Positions 28,062 through 37,322 are shown, counted from the stretch's first letter. The stretch: 64,000 nucleotides of DNA from CAVPHV01 sp963821095 (GCA_963821095.1 CAWGCJ010000015.1:1-64000); one strand, 5' to 3'. The notes: generated from the sequence alone by a model not told the origin. Numbers and translations are program-made.

Positions 28062-28943
28062 GTGAGCGACCTCCCCCGCGACGACAATCCCAAGTTCCTC
28101 GAATACGCCCGCCCGGAGTATCTGGTCACCACGCAGTGGCTGGCCGACCATCTTGATGATCCGGGCCTCATCGTTGTCGAAAGCGACGAGGATGTTCTGC
28201 TCTACGAAACGGGTCATATCCCCGGGTCGGTCAAGGTCGATTGGCACACGGACCTCAACGATCCTGTCGTGAGGGACTACGTGGATGGCGAGCGCTTTGC
28301 CGAACTGATGGCCGAAAAGGGGATCAGCCGTGATTCCACCGTGGTGTTCTACGGCGACAACTTCAACTGGTGGGCTGCGTATGCCCTTTGGGTATTCACC
28401 CTCTTTGGCCACGAAGACGTGCGCTTGCTCGACGGCGGCCGTCAGAAGTGGATCGCAGAAGGACGGCCGATGACGACCGATGCCACCGTCCGGCCTGCTG
28501 CCGAGTATCCAGTTGTCGATCGCGACGACTCGTCGATCCGGGCGTTCATCGGCGAGACGCTCGAGCACAGCCGGGCCGGTCTGCCGCTCATCGATGTTCG
28601 TTCGCCCGAGGAGTATCGGGGCGAGAAGCTCCACATGGCCGACTATCCGCAGGAGGGCGTGCTCCGTGGCGGCCATGTTGCGGGGGCTGCCAGCGTGCCT
28701 TGGAAACGGGCGGCGAGCGATGACGGCACGTTCAAGCCACGAGCCGACCTGGCGGCCATCTACGAGGGCGAGATTGGGCTGGCATCGGGTGACGACGTGG
28801 TCGTCTACTGCCGAATTGGGGAGCGATCGAGCCACACCTGGTTTGTGCTGACGCGCTTGCTCGGATTCGAGAACGTTCGCAACTACGACGGATCGTGGAC
28901 CGAGTGGGGCAACGTCGTTGGAGTCCCGATCGAACGTCCGTGA
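28062..28943 (+). CDS. sseA: Thiosulfate/3-mercaptopyruvate sulfurtransferase (SseA/CysA2-like)
   Basis: This 293-residue protein has two rhodanese domains. The first (about 1-135, GHIPGSVKVDWHTDLNDPV) is catalytically silent. The second (about 150-293) has DVRSPEEYRGEKLHM and the active loop CRIGERSSHTW with the nucleophile Cys. This loop is the actinobacterial CysA/SseA type. It transfers sulfane sulfur to thiophilic acceptors in the cytoplasm. The GTG start at 28062 has AAAGGG upstream. It is divergent from sufE and convergent with copA. Confidence 0.92.
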   Translation: MSDLPRDDNPKFLEYARPEYLVTTQWLADHLDDPGLIVVESDEDVLLYETGHIPGSVKVDWHTDLNDPVVRDYVDGERFAELMAEKGISRDSTVVFYGDNFNWWAAYALWVFTLFGHEDVRLLDGGRQKWIAEGRPMTTDATVRPAAEYPVVDRDDSSIRAFIGETLEHSRAGLPLIDVRSPEEYRGEKLHMADYPQEGVLRGGHVAGAASVPWKRAASDDGTFKPRADLAAIYEGEIGLASGDDVVVYCRIGERSSHTWFVLTRLLGFENVRNYDGSWTEWGNVVGVPIERP

Positions 28944-28950
28944 GGCGTAC

Positions 28951-31107
28951 CTACACGAACTTGCGCAGGCGCAGCGAGTTGGTCACCACCGACACGCTCG
29001 AGAATGCCATGGCGGCGGCCGCGATCATCGGATTGAGCAGGCCGGCGGCGGCGAGGGGGATCGCCGCCGAGTTGTAGAAGAAGGCCCAGAACAGGTTCTG
29101 CTTGATGGTGCGGAAGGTGGTGCGGCCGAGGCGCAGGGCGGTGGCCGCCAGTGCAGGGTCGCCGGACATCAGGACGATGTCGCCGGCTTCGATGGCAACG
29201 TCGGTTCCGGTACCGACCGCCATGCCGAGATCGGCTCTGGTCAGCGCCGGTGCGTCATTGATGCCATCGCCGACGAAGGCCACGGTCTTACCCATTGCGT
29301 GGAGTCGGGCGACTTCCTCGGCCTTGTCGCCCGGGAGCACTTCTGCGAGCACGGTGTCGATGCCGACCTGAGCGGCGATAGCGTCGGCGGTCCGGCGGTT
29401 GTCGCCCGTCAGCATCACGGTCTCGGCGCCGAGTTCGTGCATTGTGGTGACGGCCCGGCGCGACGTCGTCCGCACGGTGTCGGCGACGGCGAGCATGCCG
29501 CGCACCTCGCCGTCCCAGCCGCCGAGGAAGCCGGTCTTGCCTTGCCGCTCGACCGCCTCGAGAGCGTCGAGGTAGTGATCAGAGATGTGCAGTCCCTGGT
29601 CGGCCATCAGCTTGGCCTTGCCGACCACGATCTCGATTCCGTCGATGAAGCCGATGATGCCGCGGCCGGCCACTGCGGCGACTTCGTCGGGAGTCCCCAA
29701 TTCGACGCCACGTTCTTCGGCGCCGAGGGCAACCCCCTTGCCGATGGGGTGTTCGCTGGCCGCTTCGACCGAGGCAACGAGGTAGAGGAACCGGTCCTCG
29801 TCCTCGTCGGTGACTACGTCGCTGAGCGTCATGGCGCCCCGAGTGAGCGTGCCGGTCTTGTCGAAGACGACGGTATCGATGGTGCGGGAGCGTTCGAAGA
29901 CCTCGGCGCCCTTGAATAGGACGCCGAGCTCGGCGCCACGCCCCGACCCAACCATGATCGCGGTGGGCGTCGCTAAGCCCAGTGCGCACGGGCAGGCGAT
30001 GATCAGCACCGCTACACCGTTGCGGACCGCAGTGGAGATCTCGCCGGTGGCGATCAGCCAGCCAAAGAAGACCACGATGGCGATGGAAATCACCACGGGC
30101 ACGAACACGCCGGCGATACGGTCGGCGAGTTTCTGCACCGGCGCCTTCGACGCCTGGGCGTCTTCCACCAGCCGGACGATTTGGGCCAACGCGGTGTTGG
30201 GGCCGACTCTGGTGACCTCGATCTCGATTCGTCCCTGCTGGTTGATGGTGGCGCCGAACACGTCGTCACCAACCTGGCGGTCGACCGACACAGATTCTCC
30301 GGTCAGCATCGACTCGTCGATCGATGAGCGTCCCGCCACGATGACGCCGTCGGTCGGGATCTTCTCACCGGGCAGCACGACGACGATTTCGCCGGGCCGC
30401 AGGTCGACGGGGTCAACCATCACGGCCTCACCGTTGCGCAACACCCTGGCTTCTTTGGCGCCGAGTTCGAGCAGTTTGGTGACCGCCTGACTGGCGTTGC
30501 CCTTGGCTCTCGCCTCGAAGTAGCGGCCCAGCAGGATGAGCGTGATGATCATCGCCGCCGTCTCGAAGTAGACCGGCTGGTCGTTGAACATCGCCCATAC
30601 CGAATAGCCCCATGCCGCCAGTGAGCCGACTGAGATCAACGTATCCATCGTGGCGTCGAGGCCGCGCAGGCGCTTGAAAGCGGTGATGTGGAACTGCGAA
30701 CCGAAGATGAACACGACGGGTGTCGACAGCACCAACTGCCAGAGTTTTGCCGTCTGGGTGTCGGGCCCGAACATCGAGATCACCATCAGCGGCAGCGTGA
30801 AGGCCGCGGCGAGCAGCACGTTGCGCTTCTGGTACTGGACCTCTTTGGCGTAGCGGGCCACCGGGGTCTCGCGTTCCTCGCCGGGCGCGAGGGGGTGGAT
30901 CTCGTACCCGATCTTCTCGATGGCCGCCTGGAGGCCGGCGACGTCGGTGCCGGGTTGGATGACGGCGCGCGCCTCCTGGCCGGCGAAGTTGACGACGGCC
31001 TCATCCACCCCGTCCTGTTTGGACAGGATGCGCTCGATGCGCAGCGCGCAGGAGGCACAGGTCATGCCTTCGACGTCGAATGTGATGCGGTCGGTGTCTT
31101 GAGTCAT
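28951..31107 (-). CDS. copA: Copper-exporting P1B-type ATPase
   Basis: The product has 718 residues. The N-terminal heavy-metal domain has GMTCASC (Cys17, Cys20). Eight membrane helices include the transport motif CPCALGLATP. The actuator loop has TGES, the phosphorylation site is DKTGTLT, and the nucleotide domain has SEHPIGKG and GDGINDAPAL. The C-terminal membrane pair contains YNSAAIPLAA and SSVSVVTNSLRL, whose Tyr, Asn, Met and Ser residues are typical of Cu+ pumps. It exports cuprous ions. It lies downstream of csoR and copZ in the same direction, forming a copper-response operon. Confidence 0.95.
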   Translation of the reverse strand: MTQDTDRITFDVEGMTCASCALRIERILSKQDGVDEAVVNFAGQEARAVIQPGTDVAGLQAAIEKIGYEIHPLAPGEERETPVARYAKEVQYQKRNVLLAAAFTLPLMVISMFGPDTQTAKLWQLVLSTPVVFIFGSQFHITAFKRLRGLDATMDTLISVGSLAAWGYSVWAMFNDQPVYFETAAMIITLILLGRYFEARAKGNASQAVTKLLELGAKEARVLRNGEAVMVDPVDLRPGEIVVVLPGEKIPTDGVIVAGRSSIDESMLTGESVSVDRQVGDDVFGATINQQGRIEIEVTRVGPNTALAQIVRLVEDAQASKAPVQKLADRIAGVFVPVVISIAIVVFFGWLIATGEISTAVRNGVAVLIIACPCALGLATPTAIMVGSGRGAELGVLFKGAEVFERSRTIDTVVFDKTGTLTRGAMTLSDVVTDEDEDRFLYLVASVEAASEHPIGKGVALGAEERGVELGTPDEVAAVAGRGIIGFIDGIEIVVGKAKLMADQGLHISDHYLDALEAVERQGKTGFLGGWDGEVRGMLAVADTVRTTSRRAVTTMHELGAETVMLTGDNRRTADAIAAQVGIDTVLAEVLPGDKAEEVARLHAMGKTVAFVGDGINDAPALTRADLGMAVGTGTDVAIEAGDIVLMSGDPALAATALRLGRTTFRTIKQNLFWAFFYNSAAIPLAAAGLLNPMIAAAAMAFSSVSVVTNSLRLRKFV

Positions 31108-31140
31108 CGCAGCGGGGTCACACGCGGTCGGGGAATGCCC

Positions 31141-31347
31141 CTACGCGACCTCGTACCCCTGTCCTTCGATGGCGCCGACGATGGCGTCGCGGGCGACGGT
31201 GCCGTCGTCGAAGGCGACGTCGACGGTTCGGGCATCGATGTCGACCTCGACCTTGTCGACGCCGTCGAGTTCGGAAACGGCGCCTTCGATCGACGTCTTG
31301 CAGTGACCGCAGGAAATGTCGGGAACGGAAAGGGTCTCTGTCGTCAT
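31141..31347 (-). CDS. copZ: Copper chaperone, HMA domain
   Basis: This 68-residue single HMA domain binds Cu+ through the CGHC motif (SVPDISCGHCKTSIEG) and hands it to CopA. The core ferredoxin-like fold continues with VDKVEVDIDARTVDV and ends at GYEVA. Its start overlaps the csoR stop (ATGA), so the two are translationally coupled. Confidence 0.92.
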   Translation of the reverse strand: MTTETLSVPDISCGHCKTSIEGAVSELDGVDKVEVDIDARTVDVAFDDGTVARDAIVGAIEGQGYEVA

Positions 31348-31643
31348 GTGGTCAGCTCCTCGTGCTGGGGTCCGGTGACTCCGGGGGCGTATCGCAAGGT
31401 CTCCATCAGCTCGTCGACGACTTGGCCGGAGCGGCCTTCCTCGACGGCGTGCATCACGCAGGTTTCGACGTGGTTCTGCAGCAGAACCCGGTTCACCTTC
31501 TCCAGCGAGCCTTGCAGCGCCGAGACCTGCTTCATGATGTCGGGGCAGTAGCGCTCGTCTTCGACCATGCCGATCACGGCGTCGAGGTGTCCCCGCACCG
31601 TCTTCAGCCGGTTGAGCGCCGATCGTTTGTGTTCTTCCTTCAT
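31344..31643 (-). CDS. csoR: Copper-sensing repressor, CsoR family
   Basis: This 99-residue all-helical DUF156 protein has Cys33 (ERYCPDIM), His58 and Cys62 (QNHVETC), which match the C-H-C copper ligand set of Mycobacterium CsoR. NRLKTVRGHLDAVIGMVEDE forms the first helix that contacts DNA. ATG 31643 is preceded by GGAGG. It leads a three-gene operon with copZ and copA and would release its own promoter when copper is high. Confidence 0.93.
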   Translation of the reverse strand: MKEEHKRSALNRLKTVRGHLDAVIGMVEDERYCPDIMKQVSALQGSLEKVNRVLLQNHVETCVMHAVEEGRSGQVVDELMETLRYAPGVTGPQHEELTT

Positions 31644-31673
31644 CGCAACCTCCAACCCCAACTCTAGCAACCT

Positions 31674-31698
31674 ATTCCCACCCCAGGGGGGGAGGGGT
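31674..31698. promoter_or_regulatory. Candidate CsoR operator
   Basis: A C-run followed by a G-run (CCCACCCCAGGGGGGG) lies about 30-55 bases upstream of csoR. CsoR operators are GC-tract pseudo-palindromes of this kind. The symmetry is imperfect. Confidence 0.4.
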
Positions 31699-31701
31699 CG
31701 A

Positions 31702-31771
31702 GGGCACATAGGGTTTTGGCGGACGTGAGCGACACCGGTGTCGCTGGTATCCGCCAAAACCCTATGTGCCC
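31702..31771. repeat. 70-bp near-perfect palindrome
   Basis: The outer arms of 22 bp (31702-31723 and 31750-31771) are perfect inverted repeats and contain CATAGGGTTTTGGCGGA. The centre is itself an 18-bp perfect palindrome, AGCGACACCGGTGTCGCT (31728-31745). Only four bases on each side of it fail to pair. It lies between divergent csoR and the Cbs-like gene, ending 32 bases before the latter's start. Confidence 0.9.
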
Positions 31772-31803
31772 CGTTGCGGGTGGGGGCGCGGTACGCTCGC
31801 GGG

Positions 31804-32754
31804 ATGGACATCCGTGAGAACATCGTCGACGCCATCGGCAACACGCCCATCGTTCGGCTCGGGCGGGTGCATCCCGCCGGGAACCTCGTAGCCAAGGTCG
31901 AATACATGAACCCCGGTGGCTCGAGCAAGGACCGCATCGGGCTCGCCATGATCGAGCGTGCCGAGCGCAACGGATGGCTGAAGCCCGGCGGTACGATCGT
32001 CGAACCGACCAGCGGCAACACCGGGGTGGGACTTGCCATGGTGGCCGCACTGCGCGGCTACAAGCTGGTCGCGGTGATGGCGGACAAGCAGTCGAAGGAG
32101 AAGCAGGACCTGCTGCGCGCCTACGGCGCCGAGGTCGTGGTGTGCCCGACCAACGTGGAGCCCGATGACCCCGAGTCGTATTACTCAGTGGCTACCCGGC
32201 TCGCCGCCGAGATCCCCGGGGCCTATCACCCGGACCAGTACTCCAACCCGGCCAATCCCCAAGCCCAGTACGACACCACCGGGCCGGAGATCTGGCAGCA
32301 GACCGGAGGCGAAATCGGCATCTACGTCGCCGGGGTCGGCACCGGCGGCACCATCTCGGGCGTGGGTAGGTACTTGAAGGAACAGAACCCGGATGTGGTG
32401 GTGGTCGGCGTCGATCCGGAGGGCTCCATCTACACGGCCGCCACCGAGGCGGACGTGACCACCTATCTCATCGAGGGAGTCGGCGAAGACTTCTGGCCCG
32501 AGACCTTCGACCCATCCATAGTGGACCGCTACGAGATGGTCACCGACTCAGAAGCATTCCGGATGACCCGCAGGCTGGCCGAACTCGAGGGCGTCCTCGT
32601 CGGCAGTTCGTGCGGCATGGCCGTCGTCGGCGCCATCCGGGTCGCCACCGAGTTCCCCGACCAACTCACCGTCGTGGTGCTGCCCGACTCAGGCCGCAAC
32701 TACCTCTCCAAGGTCTTCAACGACGAATGGATGCAAGAGCAAGGATTCATGTAG
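31804..32754 (+). CDS. Cystathionine beta-synthase-like/cysteine synthase family enzyme
   Basis: This 316-residue PLP enzyme of fold type II has the cofactor Lys42 in NPGGSSKDRIG. EPTSGNTGVGLAMVAALRGY is the substrate-binding loop, and GVGTGGTISGVGRYLK binds the PLP phosphate. The GEDFWPETFD stretch and the lack of a C-terminal CBS domain suggest an actinobacterial Cbs without its regulatory domain; O-acetylserine sulfhydrylase activity is the alternative. A cystathionine lyase/synthase gene is convergent 52 bases away, which favours transsulfuration. Confidence 0.88.
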   Translation: MDIRENIVDAIGNTPIVRLGRVHPAGNLVAKVEYMNPGGSSKDRIGLAMIERAERNGWLKPGGTIVEPTSGNTGVGLAMVAALRGYKLVAVMADKQSKEKQDLLRAYGAEVVVCPTNVEPDDPESYYSVATRLAAEIPGAYHPDQYSNPANPQAQYDTTGPEIWQQTGGEIGIYVAGVGTGGTISGVGRYLKEQNPDVVVVGVDPEGSIYTAATEADVTTYLIEGVGEDFWPETFDPSIVDRYEMVTDSEAFRMTRRLAELEGVLVGSSCGMAVVGAIRVATEFPDQLTVVVLPDSGRNYLSKVFNDEWMQEQGFM

Positions 32755-32806
32755 GCCCGGATTGCTCGCCTTCGCCTGTGAACAGGCCGCGGCTCGCCAT
32801 GACGCC

Positions 32807-33958
32807 CTACACCTGGTCGAGGGCTTGTTCTAGGTCCTCGATGAGGTCTTCGGCGGATTCGAGGCCAACCGACAGGCGGACCAGGCCGTCGGTGATGCCG
32901 ACTCTGGCCCGCTCCTCGGGCGGCACGGCGGCGTGGGTCATGGTCACCGGGTGGGTGGCGAGCGACTCGACCGAGCCGAGGTTTTCGGCAAGGGTCCACA
33001 GTTCGAGCGAGTTCATCAGGGCCTTGCCGGCTTCGACCCCGCCATCGAGTTCGAACCACATCATGGCGCCGAAGCCGTCGGCCTGGCGTGAGGCCAGGTC
33101 GAACTGCGGGAACGACTCCAGCCCCGGGTAGGCAACGGTGGTCACCTTGGGATGGCTCTCGAGAAACTTGGCGATGTGCATGGCGTTGTCGGTCTGGCGA
33201 TCCATCCGCTCGCTCAGTGTCTTGACTCCCTGCAGTGTGAGCCACGCACCCATCGGCGACATGATGCTTCCGGTCGAGTTCTGGATGAACCGCACCCGCT
33301 CGACATGATCGGGGCGGATCATCACGACTGCGCCACCGACGGTGGCGTTGTGCCCATCGAGGTACTTGGTCGTGGAGTGGACCGACAGGTCGGCGCCGAG
33401 TTCGAACGGGCGCTGGTAGTAGGGCGTGAGGAATGTGTTGTCGACCGCGTGAGGAATGCCTTTTGCCGTGGCGATGTCGGAGATGGCCCGAATGTCCGTC
33501 AGCTTCAGCGTCGGGTTGGCCGGCGTCTCCGTCAGGATGAGCTGGGTGTTGTCCCGGACGGCTTTCTTGACGGCCTTTGGATCGGAGGTGTCGGCGAAGG
33601 TGAACTCCACCCCGAACCTGGTGTAGACCTGGGTGGCCAGCCGGTAGGTGCCCCCGTAGGCGACATCGGAGATGATCGCATGCGCTCCGGCGTCGAGAAA
33701 GGCCATGAACAGGGCGTTGATGGCGGCCATGCCGGTGGCAAACGCCGCGGTGTCGACGCCGCCCTCCAACACGGTGAGCTTGTCCTCCAGCGCTCGCACC
33801 GTCGGGTTGCCCGAACGCGAATACGTGTAGCCCTTCTTCATGTACTCGTCGACCGAGGGTTGCACGAAGGTGGTGCTCTGGTAGATCGGAGTAAGGATGG
33901 CGCCGGTCGTCTCGTCGGGGTGAACCCCCGCATGGACCTGCTTGGTTCGGAAGCGCAT
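32807..33958 (-). CDS. Cystathionine gamma-synthase/gamma-lyase
   Basis: This 383-residue fold-type I PLP enzyme of the Cys/Met metabolism family has the Schiff-base Lys in SVHSTTKYLDGHN. YTYSRSGNPTVRALE near the N-terminus supplies Tyr and Arg phosphate contacts from the partner subunit. AVDNTFLTPYYQRP and LGSVESLATHPVTMTH are family signatures. It either makes cystathionine from homoserine esters or cleaves it to cysteine; the sequence does not decide. It is convergent with the Cbs-like gene, and a 10-base gap separates it from the CDF gene upstream. Confidence 0.9.
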   Translation of the reverse strand: MRFRTKQVHAGVHPDETTGAILTPIYQSTTFVQPSVDEYMKKGYTYSRSGNPTVRALEDKLTVLEGGVDTAAFATGMAAINALFMAFLDAGAHAIISDVAYGGTYRLATQVYTRFGVEFTFADTSDPKAVKKAVRDNTQLILTETPANPTLKLTDIRAISDIATAKGIPHAVDNTFLTPYYQRPFELGADLSVHSTTKYLDGHNATVGGAVVMIRPDHVERVRFIQNSTGSIMSPMGAWLTLQGVKTLSERMDRQTDNAMHIAKFLESHPKVTTVAYPGLESFPQFDLASRQADGFGAMMWFELDGGVEAGKALMNSLELWTLAENLGSVESLATHPVTMTHAAVPPEERARVGITDGLVRLSVGLESAEDLIEDLEQALDQV

Positions 33959-33968
33959 TGGGTTCCTC

Positions 33969-34910
33969 CTATCCGTCGACGACGATGCCGTCGACGGAGT
34001 CGCGCATCAGGTCGGGTTCGATGTAGATGGGTGTGGCGTGCGGCACCTGCTCGCGGACCCGTCGCTCGACGTCGTTCACCACATCCGCCAGGCCTGCCAC
34101 GTCGAGCGAGCGATCAAACGCCAGCTTGGCGGCCACCAGGAGCTGATCGGGCCCGAGGTACTGGGTCCGGAGATGAATGACGTGACTCACGTGCGGCGTC
34201 TGCTTGATTGCCGACTTGATCTTGGCGTACTCCTTGGGCCTGGCGCCCTCACCGATGAGGAGGCCCTTCATTTCGATAGCGAGGATGATGGCGATCACGC
34301 CGAGCAACGCCCCGATCAACACGGTGCCAACGCCGTCCCACCGCGGGTTTCCCGTCACGACGGACAGCGAGATGGCGCTGAGCGCCAGCACAAGACCGAT
34401 CAGCGCTCCAAGGTCTTCCATCAGCACGACCGGCAATTCCGGTACCCGGGAGGTTCGAACGAACTGCCACCAGCTACGGCCTGCCTTTAGTGGCCGGGAC
34501 TCCCTCACTGCGGTGCGGAACGACCAGCCTTCGAGCACGATGCCGAGGAGCAGAATGCCGACCGCCACCCAGGCCGACTCGATCTCGCGGGGATGAAGCA
34601 GCTTCTCGATGCCTTCGTAGATGGCGAAGACGGCGCCGAGGGTGAACAGAACCAGGGACACGATGAACGACCAGAAGTAGCGCTCCCGCCCGTAGCCGAA
34701 CTGGAACATCTCGTCGGCCTCGCGCCGCGACCGCACTCCTCCCATCCACAGCAAGCCTTGGTTGGCGGTATCGGCAACTGAGTGAATGCTCTCGGCCAGC
34801 ATCGACGACGATCGGGTGATCAGAAAGCCGACGAATTTGGCAATGGCGATGCCGAGGTTCGCCAAGAACGCGGCGATGATCGCCTTCGAACCGTGGGATC
34901 CACCTGCCAT
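33969..34910 (-). CDS. Cation diffusion facilitator transporter
   Basis: The product has 313 residues and five or six membrane helices. Helix 2 has the metal site ESIHSVADTANQ (HxxxD). In the later helix the usual HxxxD is replaced by LMEDLGALIG, as in the SLC30A9-like branch. QFGYGRERYFWSF is a family signature. The C-terminal cytoplasmic domain ends IYIEPDLMRDSVDG. It probably exports Zn2+ or another divalent metal. The upstream Fur-family gene, 39 bases away in the same direction, suggests metal-controlled co-expression. Confidence 0.88.
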   Translation of the reverse strand: MAGGSHGSKAIIAAFLANLGIAIAKFVGFLITRSSSMLAESIHSVADTANQGLLWMGGVRSRREADEMFQFGYGRERYFWSFIVSLVLFTLGAVFAIYEGIEKLLHPREIESAWVAVGILLLGIVLEGWSFRTAVRESRPLKAGRSWWQFVRTSRVPELPVVLMEDLGALIGLVLALSAISLSVVTGNPRWDGVGTVLIGALLGVIAIILAIEMKGLLIGEGARPKEYAKIKSAIKQTPHVSHVIHLRTQYLGPDQLLVAAKLAFDRSLDVAGLADVVNDVERRVREQVPHATPIYIEPDLMRDSVDGIVVDG

Positions 34911-34949
34911 GGGTCAGGAGCCTACCGCTCAATTCGGCTGCGGGCGCCG

Positions 34950-35390
34950 TCAGTCGGCCTCTGCGGCGCACGCCGCGCAGCGCCCGGAAAGGGCGAAGTG
35001 GCCGGGGTCGACGACAAACCCGGTACGATCGCGGATGTCGGCGGCCCACGCATCGATCGCCGTGCCGGGAACCGCCACCGTCTTGCCGCAGGCGTCACAC
35101 ACGAAGTGCTGGTGGCCTGCCTCCTCGGATAGGTGATACACCGCAGGGCGATGACCGAGGTGGGTGTGGGACAGCAACCCGATCTCCTCGAGGGCGTCGA
35201 GGGTGCGATACACGGTCGACTGGTCGACCGTGGTATCGACCTCGGCGGCGACTTTGGCGAGGATGGTCGGGGCGTCGAGGTGCTCATCGTGTGATCGAGC
35301 GAGCACCCGGCAGATGGCACGACGCGGCTCGGTGACACGCATCCCGCGCTCTCTCAGGGCATCGGTGAGGTCATCGGACGTGATGTGCAC
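34950..35390 (-). CDS. Fur-family metalloregulator (Zur-like)
   Basis: The product has 146 residues. The winged helix is MRVTEPRRAICRVL through STVYRTLDALEEIGLL. The hinge and dimer domain has the metal-binding HQHFVCDACGKTVAVPG and the second pair GRCAACAAEAD. Two CxxC pairs hold structural zinc. Co-direction with a CDF transporter favours zinc sensing (Zur), but Fur or another metal is possible. Confidence 0.88.
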   Translation of the reverse strand: MHITSDDLTDALRERGMRVTEPRRAICRVLARSHDEHLDAPTILAKVAAEVDTTVDQSTVYRTLDALEEIGLLSHTHLGHRPAVYHLSEEAGHQHFVCDACGKTVAVPGTAIDAWAADIRDRTGFVVDPGHFALSGRCAACAAEAD

Positions 35391-35430
35391 GTCTTCAGCG
35401 TAGACCCGGCATCGAGCCCGCAGGGTGGGG

Positions 35431-36087
35431 TCAGGTGCCCGCGACTGCCGGCTCGGGTTTCACCATGTAGATCGAGGGAATGGTGACCACGGTCACGATT
35501 CCCTTGAAGACGATGTTCAGCCAGATGATCTCCCACACCACGGCGGCGGGAACGGTGCCGGCGAAGGCCAGCACGGCGAAGATGATCGAGTCGATGGGTA
35601 GCGCCACGGCGTTTGAGGAGAGCACCCGCCCCCACTGAAGACGTTCTCCAAAACGCGCTACCCAGCGGCTGTAGACCTCGGTGTCGATCAACTCGCTGAT
35701 GACTTCGGCGACGATGGAAGCAATGACGATGCGCCACACAGGAGCGAGTACATCTCCGAAGGCTTCAGTCGAAACGCCGGCACCTGCCACGGCGGGGAGC
35801 CGAGCAATGAACCAGAAGAAGACGGCCATGAAGAGGTTGAGCGCGGCCGCGGTGAAGATGAGGGCTCGGGCGACTCGCTTGCCCGCCACCTTGTGAACCA
35901 GGTCACGCAATGTGAAGGTGATCGGGTAGATGAAGGTGCCGCCGTCGATGGCTCGGCCGAAGAAGTCGACCAATTTGAGACTCGCGATATCGGCGAAGAT
36001 TTGGGCGCCAACGTACGCCGACGCAAGCACCGCGATGACCATCGCGGCACGGTTGGTGAGCCGTGGCGAGGGGGCGGTCGATGGCAT
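35431..36087 (-). CDS. Queuosine precursor transporter (VUT family, YhhQ-like)
   Basis: The product has 218 residues with about six membrane helices. The family features are ANxxA-like ADIASLKLVDFFG, the FIYPITFTLRDLVHKVAG stretch after helix 2, and SELIDTEVYSRW. The last is the VUT signature with conserved Glu and Asp in the membrane. It takes up 7-cyano- or 7-aminomethyl-7-deazaguanine, by family. ATG 36087 is chosen as the start of conserved sequence; no clear Shine-Dalgarno precedes it. Confidence 0.88.
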   Translation of the reverse strand: MPSTAPSPRLTNRAAMVIAVLASAYVGAQIFADIASLKLVDFFGRAIDGGTFIYPITFTLRDLVHKVAGKRVARALIFTAAALNLFMAVFFWFIARLPAVAGAGVSTEAFGDVLAPVWRIVIASIVAEVISELIDTEVYSRWVARFGERLQWGRVLSSNAVALPIDSIIFAVLAFAGTVPAAVVWEIIWLNIVFKGIVTVVTIPSIYMVKPEPAVAGT

Positions 36088-36446
36088 GGCGAGGAAGGGT
36101 AGCGGTCCGCCCCAAGCGGACGCTGGGTGGATCGGTGAAGCCGGGCCGGGACCGTCATATCTCGATCCTGGGTCGGGCGGTCCGGAGAACGACTTCACCA
36201 ATCGCAACACAACCTTCATGGCACGGAACCTGCGGCACGCCGCCGGGATGTTGAAGAACCTCGGCGGCTTCCCCGCCCACGGCAACCAGCGTTCCCTGTG
36301 GGATGCCGGCTGTCGATTCGACTTCCCCAACCCGGAGTACCGCTAGCGCGCAACGAGACCCACGATCCGTTCAGAACGAGGTTGGTCTCCCAAACCGCTT
36401 GGCCCATTACCATCAACGCCGCATCGACCGCAGCAGGGATTGAGGC
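36088..36446. other. Intergenic region between divergent transporter and lipase genes
   Basis: There is no well-supported gene in these 359 bases. A 42-codon open frame starts at ATG 36218 and ends at 36346 (SLWDAGCRFDFPNPEYR at its end), but it has no ribosome site. Two divergent promoters are expected here; none stands out. Confidence 0.4.
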
Positions 36447-37322
36447 ATGGCGCGACGAACCAGCGTTGATCTGCTCCGCTTGAACGTCGACCTCATGTGG
36501 GGCGGCGGCGAGCGGCTGGCTGGTCTCGTTGGGAGTCCGTTGCGCGACTTCATCGTTCCCCAAGGAGATGGGTCGATGCCGGTCATCACCATCCCGGGAT
36601 TCTTGTCCGGCGAGTACAACCTCAAGCGGCTCAATCGGTTCTTGACCACGCACGGCTTTCCGGCGGCATCATGGGGACGAGGTCGAAATTTTGGTCCGCG
36701 GGACAAGACACTCTTCGAACACGTCGAGGAAATGGAAGAGGAACTCGGCGCCGCGATTCGCGACACCGCCCAGCGGTTCGAGCACCGGGTTGCCCTCGTC
36801 GGTCAAAGCCTCGGAGGGGTGTATGCCCGCGAGTTGGGCCGGCGCCTCCCCGACTGCGTCGACCGGGTGATCACGCTCGGTTCGCCGGCGATGCACCCCG
36901 ATCGGCTCGACGAACTCAACCAGTTCATGCGCTACCTCGGCCGGCGTGTCTCTGGCCGGAGGCTGGCCGAACTGTCGTCGCAGAAGGGCTCGATGCACTG
37001 GGAGCAGGACGATCCGCCGCTGCCCTACGTCGCGATCTACAGCCCCACGGACCGGGTGGTGCCACCCTCGTTGGCCTCAATTCCTCAGGAGATCGTCGAC
37101 CACGCCGCACCCCGATGTCCCCGCGAGAACATCCGAATCGTGTGCTCGCATTCGGGGATGAGCGTCAACCCCTTTGTGATCCTGGCCATCCTGGATCGCC
37201 TGGTGCAGGACCACGACGACTGGTTCCCGTTCGACCCGGGCCGCTACTTCCATGGGGCGATGAGCCATTGGCCTACGCCGTATGCACATCAAGAGCAAAG
37301 GGATGTGCTCGGGGCGGGTTGA
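36447..37322 (+). CDS. Lipase-like alpha/beta hydrolase
   Basis: This 291-residue alpha/beta hydrolase has PVITIPGFLSGEYNLKRL for the oxyanion hole, GQSLGG for the nucleophile elbow, an Asp in SPTDRVVPPS and a His in CSHSGMSVNP. The order and spacing fit a Ser-Asp-His triad. VITLGSPAM after the elbow resembles triacylglycerol lipases and PGAP1-like esterases. No signal peptide is visible, so it is probably cytoplasmic. The substrate is unknown. Confidence 0.82.
   Translation: MARRTSVDLLRLNVDLMWGGGERLAGLVGSPLRDFIVPQGDGSMPVITIPGFLSGEYNLKRLNRFLTTHGFPAASWGRGRNFGPRDKTLFEHVEEMEEELGAAIRDTAQRFEHRVALVGQSLGGVYARELGRRLPDCVDRVITLGSPAMHPDRLDELNQFMRYLGRRVSGRRLAELSSQKGSMHWEQDDPPLPYVAIYSPTDRVVPPSLASIPQEIVDHAAPRCPRENIRIVCSHSGMSVNPFVILAILDRLVQDHDDWFPFDPGRYFHGAMSHWPTPYAHQEQRDVLGAG

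Noticed and set aside
28918..29919. Long open frame on the plus strand opposite copA
   Set aside because: It is antisense to a complete P-type ATPase with all motifs; the antisense product is low-complexity and has no recognisable domain.
36218..36346. 42-codon open frame ahead of the lipase gene
   Set aside because: It has no ribosome site and no recognisable features; it is kept only as a note in the intergenic entry.
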